From positions 1,674,001-1,738,000 of the forward strand of contig CP051232.1 of NCBI GenBank assembly GCA_017792445.1: DNA of 64,000 nucleotides, read 5' to 3'. This document shows, piece after piece, positions 53,171 to 61,985 of this stretch. Both the position numbers and the translations under genes were made by a program. The stretch comes from Maritimibacter sp. GTDB taxonomy: Bacteria > Pseudomonadota > Alphaproteobacteria > Rhodobacterales > Rhodobacteraceae. The notes beneath the pieces were generated by a model, which did not search any database, had not been told where the DNA came from, and saw only the letters and a list, made by a program, of their open reading frames with translations. The number at the start of each line of letters is the position of its first letter. The stretch's first letter is position 1.

Positions 53171-54144
53171 CGCGCAAGTGGCGTCCGTCTCTGACGCTGG
53201 TCCTTGGCGGCGCGCTTGCGACGACGCTGGCGCTGTCACTGGCGGGCCTTGTGCTGCTGCGCTATCTCGGGCCCGAGTTCGGCTTCCGGCGGTCGGCTGT
53301 CTTTCTGGCCATCGTGATCTGCCTGCTGACCGCGGTTCTTGCGCTGTTGCTGGTGAGGCTTCTGTTGCGGCCCATTCGCGCGATGTCGGGCTATGCCCGT
53401 CACGTCCGGTCGTCGCCGTCCGACGACGCGACGCCCCCGGCCCGGTTCGGCACTCGCGAATTGCACGGGCTGGGCGCGGCGGTGATCGACATGGCCGACA
53501 CGCTGCGCCGGCGCGAGACGACGATCCGCAGCTATTCTGATCACGTCACGCACCAGCTGAAGACCCCCGCCAGCACCATTCTGGCGGCGGCGGAACTGTT
53601 GGGCGACAGCCCAGGGCTGGGGGCCGAAGACCGGCGTCTGGTCAGCCAGATCGACGGTGCCGCGCGCGAGATCGAACAGCAGCTGAACGCCCTGCGCCGT
53701 ATGGCCCGCACGCGCGAGGCCAACTATCGCGGTGTCACTAACCTTGGGGAAAATGCCGCAAAGCTGCGGGCGATGCGTGCCGATCTGTCGCTGAGTTTTG
53801 CCGGAGACGCGGTGCCCCTTCCGATCTCTTCCGAAGGGTTGGTGCTGGTTCTTGAACAGCTTGTCGACAACGCGCAGGCCCATGGCGCGGAACAGGTCAC
53901 CATCACGGCAGAGATGTCAGAGGATCAAGCCGTCCTGCGGGTCACGGACGACGGCGCCGGCATCCCCGCCGCAAACCTCGGCAAGATCTTCGATGCGTTT
54001 TACACCACCCGCCGAGAGACGGGTGGAACCGGCATGGGGCTGGCGATCGTCGCGGCCTTGCTTGGAACGGTCGGGGGCCGGATCGCCGCGCGGCCGGTCG
54101 GCGATGGCGCCTGCTTCGAGATCACCTTCGACAGCATGGCCTGA
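53167..54144 (+). CDS. Sensor histidine kinase
   Basis: A 325-residue membrane kinase. Two helices (about 9-32 and 41-64) enclose a periplasmic loop of only about ten residues. A HAMP-like stretch (LRPIRAMSGYARHV) leads to the dimerisation helix with the phospho-accepting His in SDHVTHQLKTPASTIL. The ATP-binding domain shows LEQLVDNAQAHGAEQ (N box), VTDDGAGIP (G1) and TGGTGMGLAIV (G2). The near absence of a sensory loop suggests it detects membrane state or signals through the DUF4173-type protein. It is convergent with flhB. Confidence 0.92.
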   Translation: MTRKWRPSLTLVLGGALATTLALSLAGLVLLRYLGPEFGFRRSAVFLAIVICLLTAVLALLLVRLLLRPIRAMSGYARHVRSSPSDDATPPARFGTRELHGLGAAVIDMADTLRRRETTIRSYSDHVTHQLKTPASTILAAAELLGDSPGLGAEDRRLVSQIDGAAREIEQQLNALRRMARTREANYRGVTNLGENAAKLRAMRADLSLSFAGDAVPLPISSEGLVLVLEQLVDNAQAHGAEQVTITAEMSEDQAVLRVTDDGAGIPAANLGKIFDAFYTTRRETGGTGMGLAIVAALLGTVGGRIAARPVGDGACFEITFDSMA

Positions 54145-54173
54145 GACCGCCGCCGGAGGGGCCAAGGACCAGT

Positions 54174-55313
54174 CTACGCCTCTTCATCCTCTTGCCGCCG
54201 AAGGCTGGCGCCGGACGGAAGCTTGCGGCGGATCTTGTTTCTCAGGTCAAAGACGAAGGCGACGAGTTCCGCCACCTCGGCCCAGTGCGCCTTGGGGATC
54301 GGGTGGTCGATTTCGCAGGTGGCGTGCAGCGCGCGGGCCAGCGCACGGCTTTCGATCACCGGAATCTCGTTTTCGTGGGCAAGCTGCCGGATGCGCCCCG
54401 CGATCTGATCGGTCCCTTTCGCAACGCAGACGGGCGAGGCGTCGCGCCCACGCTCGTACCGCAGCGCCACGGCAAAGTGCGTGGGGTTGGTGACCACCAG
54501 TGTCGCGGTCGGCACCGCCTTCTGCATCCGCTGCCGCGCCCTTGCGCGCCGCAGCTGGTCGCGCTTGCCCTTGATCTGCGGATCACCCTCGGCGTCCTTG
54601 TGATCGTCGCGCAGTTCCTTCAGCGACATGCGCTGTTTCTTGTGGTGGCTGTACCGCTTCCACGCGATGTCGGCGGCGGTGATCGGGAACATCAGCAGCA
54701 CGATCCACGCCAGCATCAGCACGGCGTTCTGCGCGATCATCGACGGCACGAACTCTGGCAGCATGATCGTGCCCGGCAGCAGCTTTCTGATCGCCACCCA
54801 CGAGACCCAGACCGCAAGCCCGCCGAACAGCGTCAGCTTCACGAAACTCTTGGCGAATTCCACGAGGTTGTTGGCCGAGGCGATCCGCTTGATCCCCTTG
54901 CCGGGAGAGATCTTGTCCAGCTTCGGCGTGATCCGCTCCTTCGAGACGACGAATGGGCCTTGCAACGCCCCCGAGATCATCGCCGCGACCAGAAGGATAC
55001 CCAGCGAACCCGCCACGATGCTGCCGACCTGAAAAACCTGTGGCGCAAGGACGCCGCGCAGGTCGTCCAGCCCCGCCTGTCCGGTGCCGATGTCGACCGC
55101 GCCCGCGATGTCGAACAGGGACCCCAGCGAACTGGCCCCGATCGCGGCCTTCAGCGGCAGATACAGACCCACGAACACCAGCAGCGCGCCGTAGATCAGC
55201 AGATGGCCGACCTCTTTGGACGTCGGCACATCACCTTTCTCGCGCGCCTTCTTCAGCTTTCGCTCAGTTGGCTCTTCGGTCTTCGAGGTGTCGTCGGTAT
55301 CGGTCTGGGACAT
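54174..55313 (-). CDS. flhB: Flagellar type III export switch protein FlhB
   Basis: A 379-residue protein with four membrane helices in the first about 215 residues and a cytoplasmic domain. The autocleavage motif NPTH is in LVVTNPTHFAVALRY, which switches export from rod-hook to filament subunits. The N-terminus TDDTSKTEEPTERKLKKARE is typical. It is the last gene of the flgB-flhB operon, 3 nt after fliR. Confidence 0.96.
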   Translation of the reverse strand: MSQTDTDDTSKTEEPTERKLKKAREKGDVPTSKEVGHLLIYGALLVFVGLYLPLKAAIGASSLGSLFDIAGAVDIGTGQAGLDDLRGVLAPQVFQVGSIVAGSLGILLVAAMISGALQGPFVVSKERITPKLDKISPGKGIKRIASANNLVEFAKSFVKLTLFGGLAVWVSWVAIRKLLPGTIMLPEFVPSMIAQNAVLMLAWIVLLMFPITAADIAWKRYSHHKKQRMSLKELRDDHKDAEGDPQIKGKRDQLRRARARQRMQKAVPTATLVVTNPTHFAVALRYERGRDASPVCVAKGTDQIAGRIRQLAHENEIPVIESRALARALHATCEIDHPIPKAHWAEVAELVAFVFDLRNKIRRKLPSGASLRRQEDEEA

Positions 55314-55316
55314 CGG

Positions 55317-56078
55317 TTAGCGCACCAGCGTCTCGAACCAGTTCGCCAGCTCGGCGTTGTGGTAGCTGAGGATGGCCGGCACCGCGAGGGCCAGCAGCGC
55401 GAGACCGGCGACGATCAGACCGGGCGCGGCGACGAAAAAGACCTGCATCGCGGGCATCACCCGGTTCGCAAGACCCATGCCAAGGTTCAAAAGCAGGCTA
55501 AGCACGTAAAACGGCGCGCCGACTGCGACGGCGATATAGAAGGCCGAACCACCCAGCCGCGCCATCTGCTCGGCAAGGTCGCCCAGCATGATCTGGCCCG
55601 GCGGCAGGATGGCATAGGACCGCATCAGACCCATCAGGATCACATGGTGCGTGTTGCTGAGGAAGATCGCGGCAATCGCACCCATTGTCAGCAGGCTCGC
55701 GATGGCCGAGGCGCTTTCGGCGTTCGCCTGGTTCGGGGTCAGCGAGTTGCTGAGACCCGAGGCGAAACCGATCTGTGCGCCAAGGATGTGCAGCGCCGCC
55801 ATGATGGCGCGGGCGCCAAGTCCGATGAAGGCGCCGATGGTCGCCTCGATCGCGATCAGCAGGATCAGAAGGCTGGTGTTGTCGGGCACTTGCGGCGGCG
55901 GCAGCGCGGGCATCAGCCCAATGGCCAGCGCCAGCCCGCATGTGATCTTGGCGCGCGGCGGTACGCTTTGGTCGCCGAAGCCCGGCAGCAGGATCGTCGC
56001 CGTCCCGATCCGCGCGAAGATCAGCGCGACGGCATAGATCCACTGCTCGGCCAGCTGGGCAAGAATGCCGCCGCCCAT
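55317..56078 (-). CDS. fliR: Flagellar export gate protein FliR
   Basis: A 253-residue polytopic protein with about six helices. Characteristic segments are GTATILLPGFGDQSVPPRAK, IGLGARAIMAALHILGAQIG and APFYVLSLLLNLGMGLANRV. It closes the FliP-FliQ export pore. Lies between flhA and flhB with 3-nt gaps. Confidence 0.95.
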   Translation of the reverse strand: MGGGILAQLAEQWIYAVALIFARIGTATILLPGFGDQSVPPRAKITCGLALAIGLMPALPPPQVPDNTSLLILLIAIEATIGAFIGLGARAIMAALHILGAQIGFASGLSNSLTPNQANAESASAIASLLTMGAIAAIFLSNTHHVILMGLMRSYAILPPGQIMLGDLAEQMARLGGSAFYIAVAVGAPFYVLSLLLNLGMGLANRVMPAMQVFFVAAPGLIVAGLALLALAVPAILSYHNAELANWFETLVR

Positions 56079-56081
56079 CCC

Positions 56082-58181
56082 TTACTCTCCGATCGTGGCG
56101 ACGGTCTTCATCTTGGTCTTCCAGTGGATTTCCGAGAAGGACAGGATCGGCGTCATCGGCGCGACACGCTCCAGCATCGACCGGATCACCGGGCGGTATT
56201 CCGGGCTGACCACCAGCGCAGGCCATTCGTCCTTGGCGGCATAGCCCTGCAACACCGCGCGGGCGGCACGGCCGAACTCTTGCACCTTGGCGGGCGGCAT
56301 AGTGCAGATCGTGTCGTCGCCCTGCACCTTCACGGCGCTGGCGAATTCTTGTTCCCACGTCCCGCCCAGCGTCACCGACTGGATGAAACCGTCCGCGCCT
56401 TCCAGCGATTTGCAGATCTGAGCCGACAGGGCCTTGCGCACGTGTTCGGCGACGAGGGCGGCGTTGGTCGAGATCACCGATGCCTCGGCGATGGATTCCG
56501 CGATCAGAGACATATTCCGGATCGAGATGCGCTCGGCCAGCAGCTTGCGCAGCACGTTGCGCAGCAGGATCACCGGCGAGGCGCAATTCAGATCCTGGAT
56601 CAGCTTGCGATAGGCCGGGTCCAGCGTGTTCATCTGCGCCCGCGCCGCGCCGTAGGTCATCATCTCGGGCAGGTTTTCCTTCAGCGCCTCGGTCATGTGG
56701 GTGACGATGACGCTTTCCGGGTCGACCACGGTAAAGCCCGCCGCCTCGGCCGAGGCCGCCGCGCCGTTCTCGATCCAGACCGCGTTCAGCCCGAAGGTCG
56801 GCTCTTTGACGCGCTCGCCCACCAGCATCGTCGCCTCGCCCGCCGGGTCGATCACCAGACGGCCGCTGGGACGCAGTTCGCCAGCGGCGACCTCGACCCC
56901 CTGCACCAGCACCCGATAGGCCTTGGTGTTGTCGAAGTCGCCGTCCTTGATCCGCACCGGCGGCAAGGCAAAGCCGTATTCAGACTGGAACATCTCGCGC
57001 AGGCTTTTGATCTTGCCCGGAAGCGCGGCGTCGTCCTTGTTCAACATCACGATAAGGCTGCGGCCCATTTCCAGCAGAACAGTGTCTACACCGCCCGTTT
57101 CCGCCGGTTCTTCCGTCTTCTTCTTCTCGGCCTTCACCTGTTCCTCGACGGCTTTCCGCTCTTCGGCTTTCTGCGCGTCGCGTGAATAGACACCGATGCC
57201 GGCCAGCACGGCGGCGACGGAGGTGAACAGCAGGAAGGGGAAGCCTGGCAGCAGGCCCATCACGAACACCAGCCCGGCGGCGACGAAGATCGCCTTGGGG
57301 CTGGCCGACAGCTGAGACGTGACGGCCTCGTTCGCGGCGCCCTCGTTCGAGCCCTTGGTGACGATGATGCCCGCCGCGATCGACACGATCAGCGCGGGGA
57401 TCTGGGTGACAAGGCCGTCACCGATGGTCAGGACGGTAAAGTTGTGAAGCGCGTCGGACACGTTCATGCCGTGGCGGACGATGCCGATCAGGATACCGCC
57501 CACCACGTTGATCAGGGTGATGATGATACCCGCGACAGCGTCGCCCCGCACGAACTTGGCGGCACCGTCCATCGCGCCGAAAAAGCTGCTTTCGTCCTCG
57601 ACGGTCTTGCGGCGGCGGCGCGCCTCGGCCTCGTCGATCATGCCCGCGCCAAGGTCGGCGTCGATGGCCATCTGCTTGCCGGGCATCGCGTCCAGCGAGA
57701 ACCGCGCGGACACCTCGGCGATGCGGGTGGACCCCTTGGTGATGACGATGAAGTTGATCGCGACAAGGATGATGAACATCACCGCGCCGATCACATAGTC
57801 GCCGCCGATCACGAAGTCGGCGATGCCCTGAATCACGTTGCCCGCCGCGTCGGTGCCGGTCTGGCCATCGGACAGGATCAGCCGGGACGAGGCGACGTTC
57901 AGCGACAGACGCATCATCGTGACGACCAGAAGAAGCGTGGGGAAACTGCTGAACTCCAGCGGTTGCCGCACCCACAGGGCGACCATCAGCACTAGGACCG
58001 ACACCGACATCGACAACGCAAGGCCGATGTCCAGCAGGACCGCCGGAAGCGGCACGAAGAGGATCGCCAGAACAGCGCAGATCGCCAGCGCGAAGACAAC
58101 GTCCCGGTTGCGGGCCATAAGGTCGAGCCGCTGCGAGAACGAGGTGATGGCTGTCGGCTTCTGCCGAGCTGCTTGTGCCAT
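56082..58181 (-). CDS. flhA: Flagellar type III export protein FlhA
   Basis: A 699-residue export-gate protein. The membrane half (about 1-330) includes NVASSRLILSDGQTGTDAAG and the FHIPEP-region equivalent RFSLDAMPGKQMAIDADLGA then GMIDEAEARRRR. The cytoplasmic half (about 350-699) docks chaperone-subunit complexes; it is divided into the usual subdomains, with YGAARAQMNTLDPAYRKLIQ in the middle. It follows a Pro-rich protein gene by 3 nt. Confidence 0.96.
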   Translation of the reverse strand: MAQAARQKPTAITSFSQRLDLMARNRDVVFALAICAVLAILFVPLPAVLLDIGLALSMSVSVLVLMVALWVRQPLEFSSFPTLLLVVTMMRLSLNVASSRLILSDGQTGTDAAGNVIQGIADFVIGGDYVIGAVMFIILVAINFIVITKGSTRIAEVSARFSLDAMPGKQMAIDADLGAGMIDEAEARRRRKTVEDESSFFGAMDGAAKFVRGDAVAGIIITLINVVGGILIGIVRHGMNVSDALHNFTVLTIGDGLVTQIPALIVSIAAGIIVTKGSNEGAANEAVTSQLSASPKAIFVAAGLVFVMGLLPGFPFLLFTSVAAVLAGIGVYSRDAQKAEERKAVEEQVKAEKKKTEEPAETGGVDTVLLEMGRSLIVMLNKDDAALPGKIKSLREMFQSEYGFALPPVRIKDGDFDNTKAYRVLVQGVEVAAGELRPSGRLVIDPAGEATMLVGERVKEPTFGLNAVWIENGAAASAEAAGFTVVDPESVIVTHMTEALKENLPEMMTYGAARAQMNTLDPAYRKLIQDLNCASPVILLRNVLRKLLAERISIRNMSLIAESIAEASVISTNAALVAEHVRKALSAQICKSLEGADGFIQSVTLGGTWEQEFASAVKVQGDDTICTMPPAKVQEFGRAARAVLQGYAAKDEWPALVVSPEYRPVIRSMLERVAPMTPILSFSEIHWKTKMKTVATIGE

Positions 58182-58184
58182 GTG

Positions 58185-58757
58185 TCAGGGCTCCTGCAGC
58201 AGGCCGCTGCGGTCGGGATTGAGGCTATAGCCGGGGATCAGCGGCTCAGGCCTGCCAAGCGCGAAAGGGTTGGCCGACATGACCGGGGCGGGCGGCGCCT
58301 CGGCGGTTTCGGTCGGCGGTTCGGCTGCGGGGGTCGCGGGCGGCGGTGCCGGCTGTCCGAAGGTTCGGGTAAAGGGCCGGCCTGCGCCCGCGACGCGCAC
58401 CGGCGCATGCAGCGGATGGAACACCCGCGTGGTCTGGGCCGGCGGCGGTGTCGTGGTCGGGCTGCTCGTATAGGCGGGCGGCGGCGTCACGGTCGACGGC
58501 GGCGGCGCAGAAGGCGGGCCGGACGGCATCTCGGCATTGCCATCCATGCTCGCGAGTTCTTCGAGGCTGGGAAGCTGGTAGCCGTAAGGCCCGTCCAGCG
58601 CCGGGATCTCTGTCAGGTGCGGCTGTACCGGGGTCGCCTGTGCAGGCGGCGCGGGTTCTTCGACCGCATCCGGGAAGCTGTAAAGACCGCCGAACCCCTG
58701 CGCGCTGGCCATGATCGGAAGACCGAGGAGAACTGGCAACAGAATCGTTTTTCGCAT
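58185..58757 (-). CDS. Exported proline-rich protein within the flagellar export operon, unknown function
   Basis: A 190-residue protein. A signal peptide (MRKTILLPVLLGLPIMASAQ) is followed by a Pro/Thr/Ala-rich, low-complexity chain with runs such as APPPSTVTPPPAYTSSPTTT and PAPPPATPAAEPPTETAEAP. No domain is visible. ATG 58757 is preferred to GTG 58766 because AGG lies about 8 nt before it, and it starts a clean signal peptide. It lies between fliQ and flhA, where export-gate genes are normally contiguous. Because it is secreted and disordered, it may be a periplasmic spacer or a protein of the rod/ring area. Confidence 0.72.
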   Translation of the reverse strand: MRKTILLPVLLGLPIMASAQGFGGLYSFPDAVEEPAPPAQATPVQPHLTEIPALDGPYGYQLPSLEELASMDGNAEMPSGPPSAPPPSTVTPPPAYTSSPTTTPPPAQTTRVFHPLHAPVRVAGAGRPFTRTFGQPAPPPATPAAEPPTETAEAPPAPVMSANPFALGRPEPLIPGYSLNPDRSGLLQEP

Positions 58758-58762
58758 TCTCG

Positions 58763-59032
58763 TCACCTGCCGTCACTGATGATCAGGTCGAAGGACTGGT
58801 CGCTGAGCGCGGTCAGCGCGGTGTACATAAGCGGCAGCGACAGGGCGATGGCGACGAAGATCGCCGCGACCTTCGGCACAAAGGTCAGCGTGATTTCCTG
58901 CACGGACGTCAGCGCCTGAAACAGCGCGATTGCGAGGCCGACGAACATGGCGACGGCAAGCGCGGGCCCGGAGGCTATGAGGATCGTCCAGATCGTGTCG
59001 GTGATGACCTGGTGGATGTCCTCGGCGCCCAT
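58763..59032 (-). CDS. fliQ: Flagellar export gate protein FliQ
   Basis: An 89-residue protein with two membrane helices (TIWTILIASGPALAVAMFVG and VAAIFVAIALSLPLMYTALT) and the linking segment ALFQALTSVQEITLTFVPKV, typical of FliQ. It forms part of the export pore with FliP and FliR. It is 1 nt after fliE. Confidence 0.94.
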   Translation of the reverse strand: MGAEDIHQVITDTIWTILIASGPALAVAMFVGLAIALFQALTSVQEITLTFVPKVAAIFVAIALSLPLMYTALTALSDQSFDLIISDGR

Positions 59033-59033
59033 G

Positions 59034-59345
59034 TCAGACCGACATCCTCAGCACTTCCTGATAGGCCGAAACGACCTTGTCCCGCACCGCGACGGCGGTG
59101 TCGATCGCCGCTTCCATCGCCATCGTCGCCTCCACGACCTCTTGGGTCGAGATCTCGCCCTTCAGGCCGGCAATCGCGGCGCGGTCGCCTTCGCGGACCG
59201 TCTCGATGGTGTCACGCGCGGTGCGTTCCAGAACCTCGGAAAAGCTTGGGCCGTCGGTCGAGAACTCGCCGGCGGTTTCACCGATGGCGGCGGTTTGCGC
59301 GGCCTTGTAGGCGCGCAGCGCGCCCGCGGAAGTCAGGGAATCCAT
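59034..59345 (-). CDS. fliE: Flagellar hook-basal body adaptor protein FliE
   Basis: A 103-residue protein linking the MS ring to the rod. The C-terminal helices EAAIDTAVAVRDKVVSAYQE then VLRMSV end as in FliE; the middle has SFSEVLERTARDTIETVREG. It lies between flgC and fliQ, matching the common flgB-flgC-fliE order. Confidence 0.93.
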   Translation of the reverse strand: MDSLTSAGALRAYKAAQTAAIGETAGEFSTDGPSFSEVLERTARDTIETVREGDRAAIAGLKGEISTQEVVEATMAMEAAIDTAVAVRDKVVSAYQEVLRMSV

Positions 59346-59360
59346 GTGTCAGCCTTTCCG

Positions 59361-59768
59361 TCAGCCGAGAATGTCGATCATCATCCGGCGCATCTCGCGT
59401 CCGGCGGACATCATGTTCAGGTTCGCCTCGTAGCTACGGGCGGCCTCGCGCATGTTCACCATCTCGACCAGCGGTTCGACGTTCGAACGGGCGACGAAGC
59501 CCTCTTCGTTCGCCGAAGGGTGGGACGGGTCGTAATGCAGGCGCATCGGCGCGGGGTCTTCCGACACCCCCGACACACGCACCATGTTGGCGCCGCTTTC
59601 GCGGTCCAGCATCTCGGAGAAGGTCACGACCTTGCGGCGATAGGGGTCGGTCCCCGGCAAGCCGGTCGAATCGGCGTTCGCCATGTTCTCGGAAATGATC
59701 CGCAGCCGTTCGGATTGTGCCCGAAGGGCGGATCCGGCGGTGCGGGAGACTGCGCTTAGGTTGTCCAT
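59361..59768 (-). CDS. flgC: Flagellar proximal rod protein FlgC
   Basis: A 135-residue rod protein. The N-terminal helix with the conserved AQSERLRIISENMANADSTG and the C-terminal VEMVNMREAARSYEANLNMM are signatures of the rod/hook family, and the length fits FlgC. It overlaps nothing and lies 11 nt after flgB. Confidence 0.95.
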   Translation of the reverse strand: MDNLSAVSRTAGSALRAQSERLRIISENMANADSTGLPGTDPYRRKVVTFSEMLDRESGANMVRVSGVSEDPAPMRLHYDPSHPSANEEGFVARSNVEPLVEMVNMREAARSYEANLNMMSAGREMRRMMIDILG

Positions 59769-59779
59769 CGGGTCCGTCC

Positions 59780-60118
59780 TTACTTGCCGTTGACCATGGC
59801 GATCATCTGGTGCGCCTTGCCATAAAGCCGCGACGCAAGGCGGTACTGGCCCGAGGTCTCGGCGGCGAGGATCGACTGTTCCTCAAGCACGACGCCGTTG
59901 CCGTCGAAAGAGGTGCCCCATTCACTTTTCGCATTGCGCACCTCGACAGAACGCCCGGCGGGGCGGGTCAGGAAGTCTCCGAAGTCCTCGACATCGCGCG
60001 CGGTATAGTTCGGCGTGTCCGCGTTCGCGATGTTTTCCGAGATGACCTTCTGCCGCTCGGCAAGCCAGGTCATCTTCTGACTGGCTGTCCGCAGCCAGGA
60101 AGTCGACGCATTATCCAT
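59780..60118 (-). CDS. flgB: Flagellar proximal rod protein FlgB
   Basis: A 112-residue rod protein. WLAERQKVISENIANADTPN is the rod-family motif and YTARDVEDFGDFL follows as in FlgB. It is the first gene of the minus-strand operon flgB-flgC-fliE-fliQ-(Pro-rich)-flhA-fliR-flhB. A TTGCGAAAAA box lies 9 nt upstream. Confidence 0.94.
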   Translation of the reverse strand: MDNASTSWLRTASQKMTWLAERQKVISENIANADTPNYTARDVEDFGDFLTRPAGRSVEVRNAKSEWGTSFDGNGVVLEEQSILAAETSGQYRLASRLYGKAHQMIAMVNGK

Positions 60119-60126
60119 GATTCACC

Positions 60127-60136
60127 TTGCGAAAAA
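60127..60136. promoter_or_regulatory. TTGCGAAAAA box between flgB and fliI
   Basis: One exact copy of the decamer in the 71-nt divergent gap. It lies 9 nt upstream of flgB and 54 nt upstream of fliI. A TTGTTATACT stretch at 60144-60153 may be part of a -10 region. Confidence 0.5.
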
Positions 60137-60189
60137 TTCAATCATGCGTTGTTATACTACGGGAGTTTCGCGGAATTGGAAGCCCGAGC

Positions 60190-61566
60190 ATGGACCGACC
60201 ACAAAAATTTTCGCAATTGCGCAGCGCAATGCGCAAGCTTCCGGGCCCAATCGTGTCCGGAAAGGTCACAACTGTGGGCGGTCTGGGGCTTGTGGCGTCC
60301 GGGTTGGGCGAAAGTGCGAAAATCGGTGATCGTGCCTGCGTCGCCGGCCGAATCCCTGCCGAGGTGGTCGCCACCAGCCCCGAGGGCGTGCGCCTGCTGC
60401 CGTTCGGCACCTGGGACGGGATCGGGCGCGGTGACAAGGTCGACTTGCGCGCTGGGGCCGCCGATGTGTTCCCCGGCCCCGAATGGGTGGGGCGCGTGGT
60501 GGATGCCTTCGGCGAACCGCTTGACGGTGTGGAGCTGCCGGACGGCCCCTGCGCCTATCCGCTGCGCAGCGCCCCGCCCGACGCCTTCGACCGCCGCGTC
60601 ATGGGCGAGAAGCTGGAAACCGGGATTCGCGCCATCGACCTGTTCACCCCAGTCTGCCGTGGCCAGCGGCTTGGCATCTTCGCGGGCTCCGGTGTCGGGA
60701 AATCGACGCTGATGGCGATGCTGGCGCGCCAGACCAACGCCGATGTCATCGTGATGGGCCTTGTCGGGGAACGGGGCCGCGAGGTGCAGGATTTCATCAC
60801 CCGCGACCTTGGTCCCGAAGGTATGGCGCGGTCCGCGGTCGTGGTCGCCACCTCGGACCAGCCGCCCCTTGTGCGCCGCCAGGCGGCCTATACCGCGACG
60901 GCGATTGCCGAATACTACCGCGATCAGGGCAAGCAGGTGCTGCTGATGATCGACAGCGTCACCCGCTTCGCCACCGCCCAGCGCGAGATCGGCCTTGCAG
61001 CCGGTGAACCGCCCGCCACGCGCGGTTACACGCCCACGGTCTTCACCGAGCTTCCGCGCCTGTTGGAACGGTCCGGCCCCGGCTCTGCCAGTTCTACAAG
61101 CGGTGACATCACCGCGCTCTACACGGTGCTGGTCGACGGCGACAACATGTCGGAACCGATTGCCGACACGGTGCGCGGTATCCTCGACGGGCATATCGTG
61201 CTTGACCGCAAGATCGCGGAATCGGGGCGCTATCCGGCCATCGACATCGGGCGCTCGGTGTCGCGCGCGCTGCCGGACTGTCACATCAAGCTGGAACAGG
61301 CGATCATGAACGCCGCCCGCCGCGCATTGGCCCGGCATTCGGATATCGAGGATCTGGCCCGCATCGGCGCGTATCGTCACGGCACCGACCGCGATACCGA
61401 CGCGGCGATCCGATTTGCCAAGCTGGCCTATGGTTTCCTGAGTCAGGGCACCCGCGATCCGCACACCAGCGAAGAAGCCTTCGCCACGCTGTACGGTCTG
61501 CTGGCCGAAGCCGGGGTGGACGTGGATCTGCCGCAGCAGGCGCCGCAACAGGTGATGCCGGCCTAG
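60190..61566 (+). CDS. fliI: Flagellar export ATPase FliI
   Basis: A 458-residue F1-beta-like ATPase that energises flagellar export. Walker A FAGSGVGKSTLMAML, Walker B QVLLMIDSVTRFA, and GRYPAIDIGRSVSRALPDC near the C-terminal domain. Start ATG 60190 is chosen; an in-frame ATG at 60127 would add a sequence overlapping the control region. FliH is encoded at 45826. Its stop overlaps the convergent fliJ-like stop through CTAG. Confidence 0.95.
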   Translation: MDRPQKFSQLRSAMRKLPGPIVSGKVTTVGGLGLVASGLGESAKIGDRACVAGRIPAEVVATSPEGVRLLPFGTWDGIGRGDKVDLRAGAADVFPGPEWVGRVVDAFGEPLDGVELPDGPCAYPLRSAPPDAFDRRVMGEKLETGIRAIDLFTPVCRGQRLGIFAGSGVGKSTLMAMLARQTNADVIVMGLVGERGREVQDFITRDLGPEGMARSAVVVATSDQPPLVRRQAAYTATAIAEYYRDQGKQVLLMIDSVTRFATAQREIGLAAGEPPATRGYTPTVFTELPRLLERSGPGSASSTSGDITALYTVLVDGDNMSEPIADTVRGILDGHIVLDRKIAESGRYPAIDIGRSVSRALPDCHIKLEQAIMNAARRALARHSDIEDLARIGAYRHGTDRDTDAAIRFAKLAYGFLSQGTRDPHTSEEAFATLYGLLAEAGVDVDLPQQAPQQVMPA

Positions 61567-61985
61567 CGCTCGCCGGCGATCCGCCGCAGCAGGACCATTT
61601 CGTCGGCCTCGGCCTGCGCTGTCTCTTGCGCGGCAAGTTGCGCGACGGAACGTGCCTCTTCCCCTAGCAGCTCGGCGGACCGGGCGTCGCGGTAGCACTC
61701 CAGCACCTTGTCGCGCTGGGCTTCGATGCGCTTCTCGATATCTTGCAACTGATTCGAAATTCGCAAGTTCTCGCGCCGGATCGTCGTCAGAAACTGGCCG
61801 CGATACGGCATCGCCTCGATCATGGTGACCGAAGCCCCCGCGCGGCGGCTTTCCTCCAGCGCGGCGCGCTCGGCCTCAAGCTGGGCGGCAGTGCCCTGAA
61901 GCGACACCAGCTGCCCCGCCTGCGCTTCCATCTGCTGATTGTGCAGACGCGCCAGCAGCGCATAGGTCTTGTCGCGCCGGGTCAT
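61563..61985 (-). CDS. fliJ: FliJ-like flagellar protein (probable)
   Basis: A 140-residue, nearly all-helical coiled-coil protein (LQGTAAQLEAERAALEESRR, SNQLQDIEKRIEAQRDKVLE, ARSVAQLAAQETAQAEADEM). FliJ is a coiled-coil chaperone-escort and FliI stalk protein. Size, coil and adjacency to fliI support the call, but FliJ similarity is always low. The start ATG 61985 overlaps the motA stop (ATGA), so it is cotranscribed with motA. Confidence 0.7.
   Translation of the reverse strand: MTRRDKTYALLARLHNQQMEAQAGQLVSLQGTAAQLEAERAALEESRRAGASVTMIEAMPYRGQFLTTIRRENLRISNQLQDIEKRIEAQRDKVLECYRDARSAELLGEEARSVAQLAAQETAQAEADEMVLLRRIAGER

Noticed and set aside
54192-57185. 997-codon open frame antisense to flhB, fliR and flhA
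   Set aside because: Spans three certain genes on the other strand; low-complexity His/Arg/Gln composition; no ribosome site.
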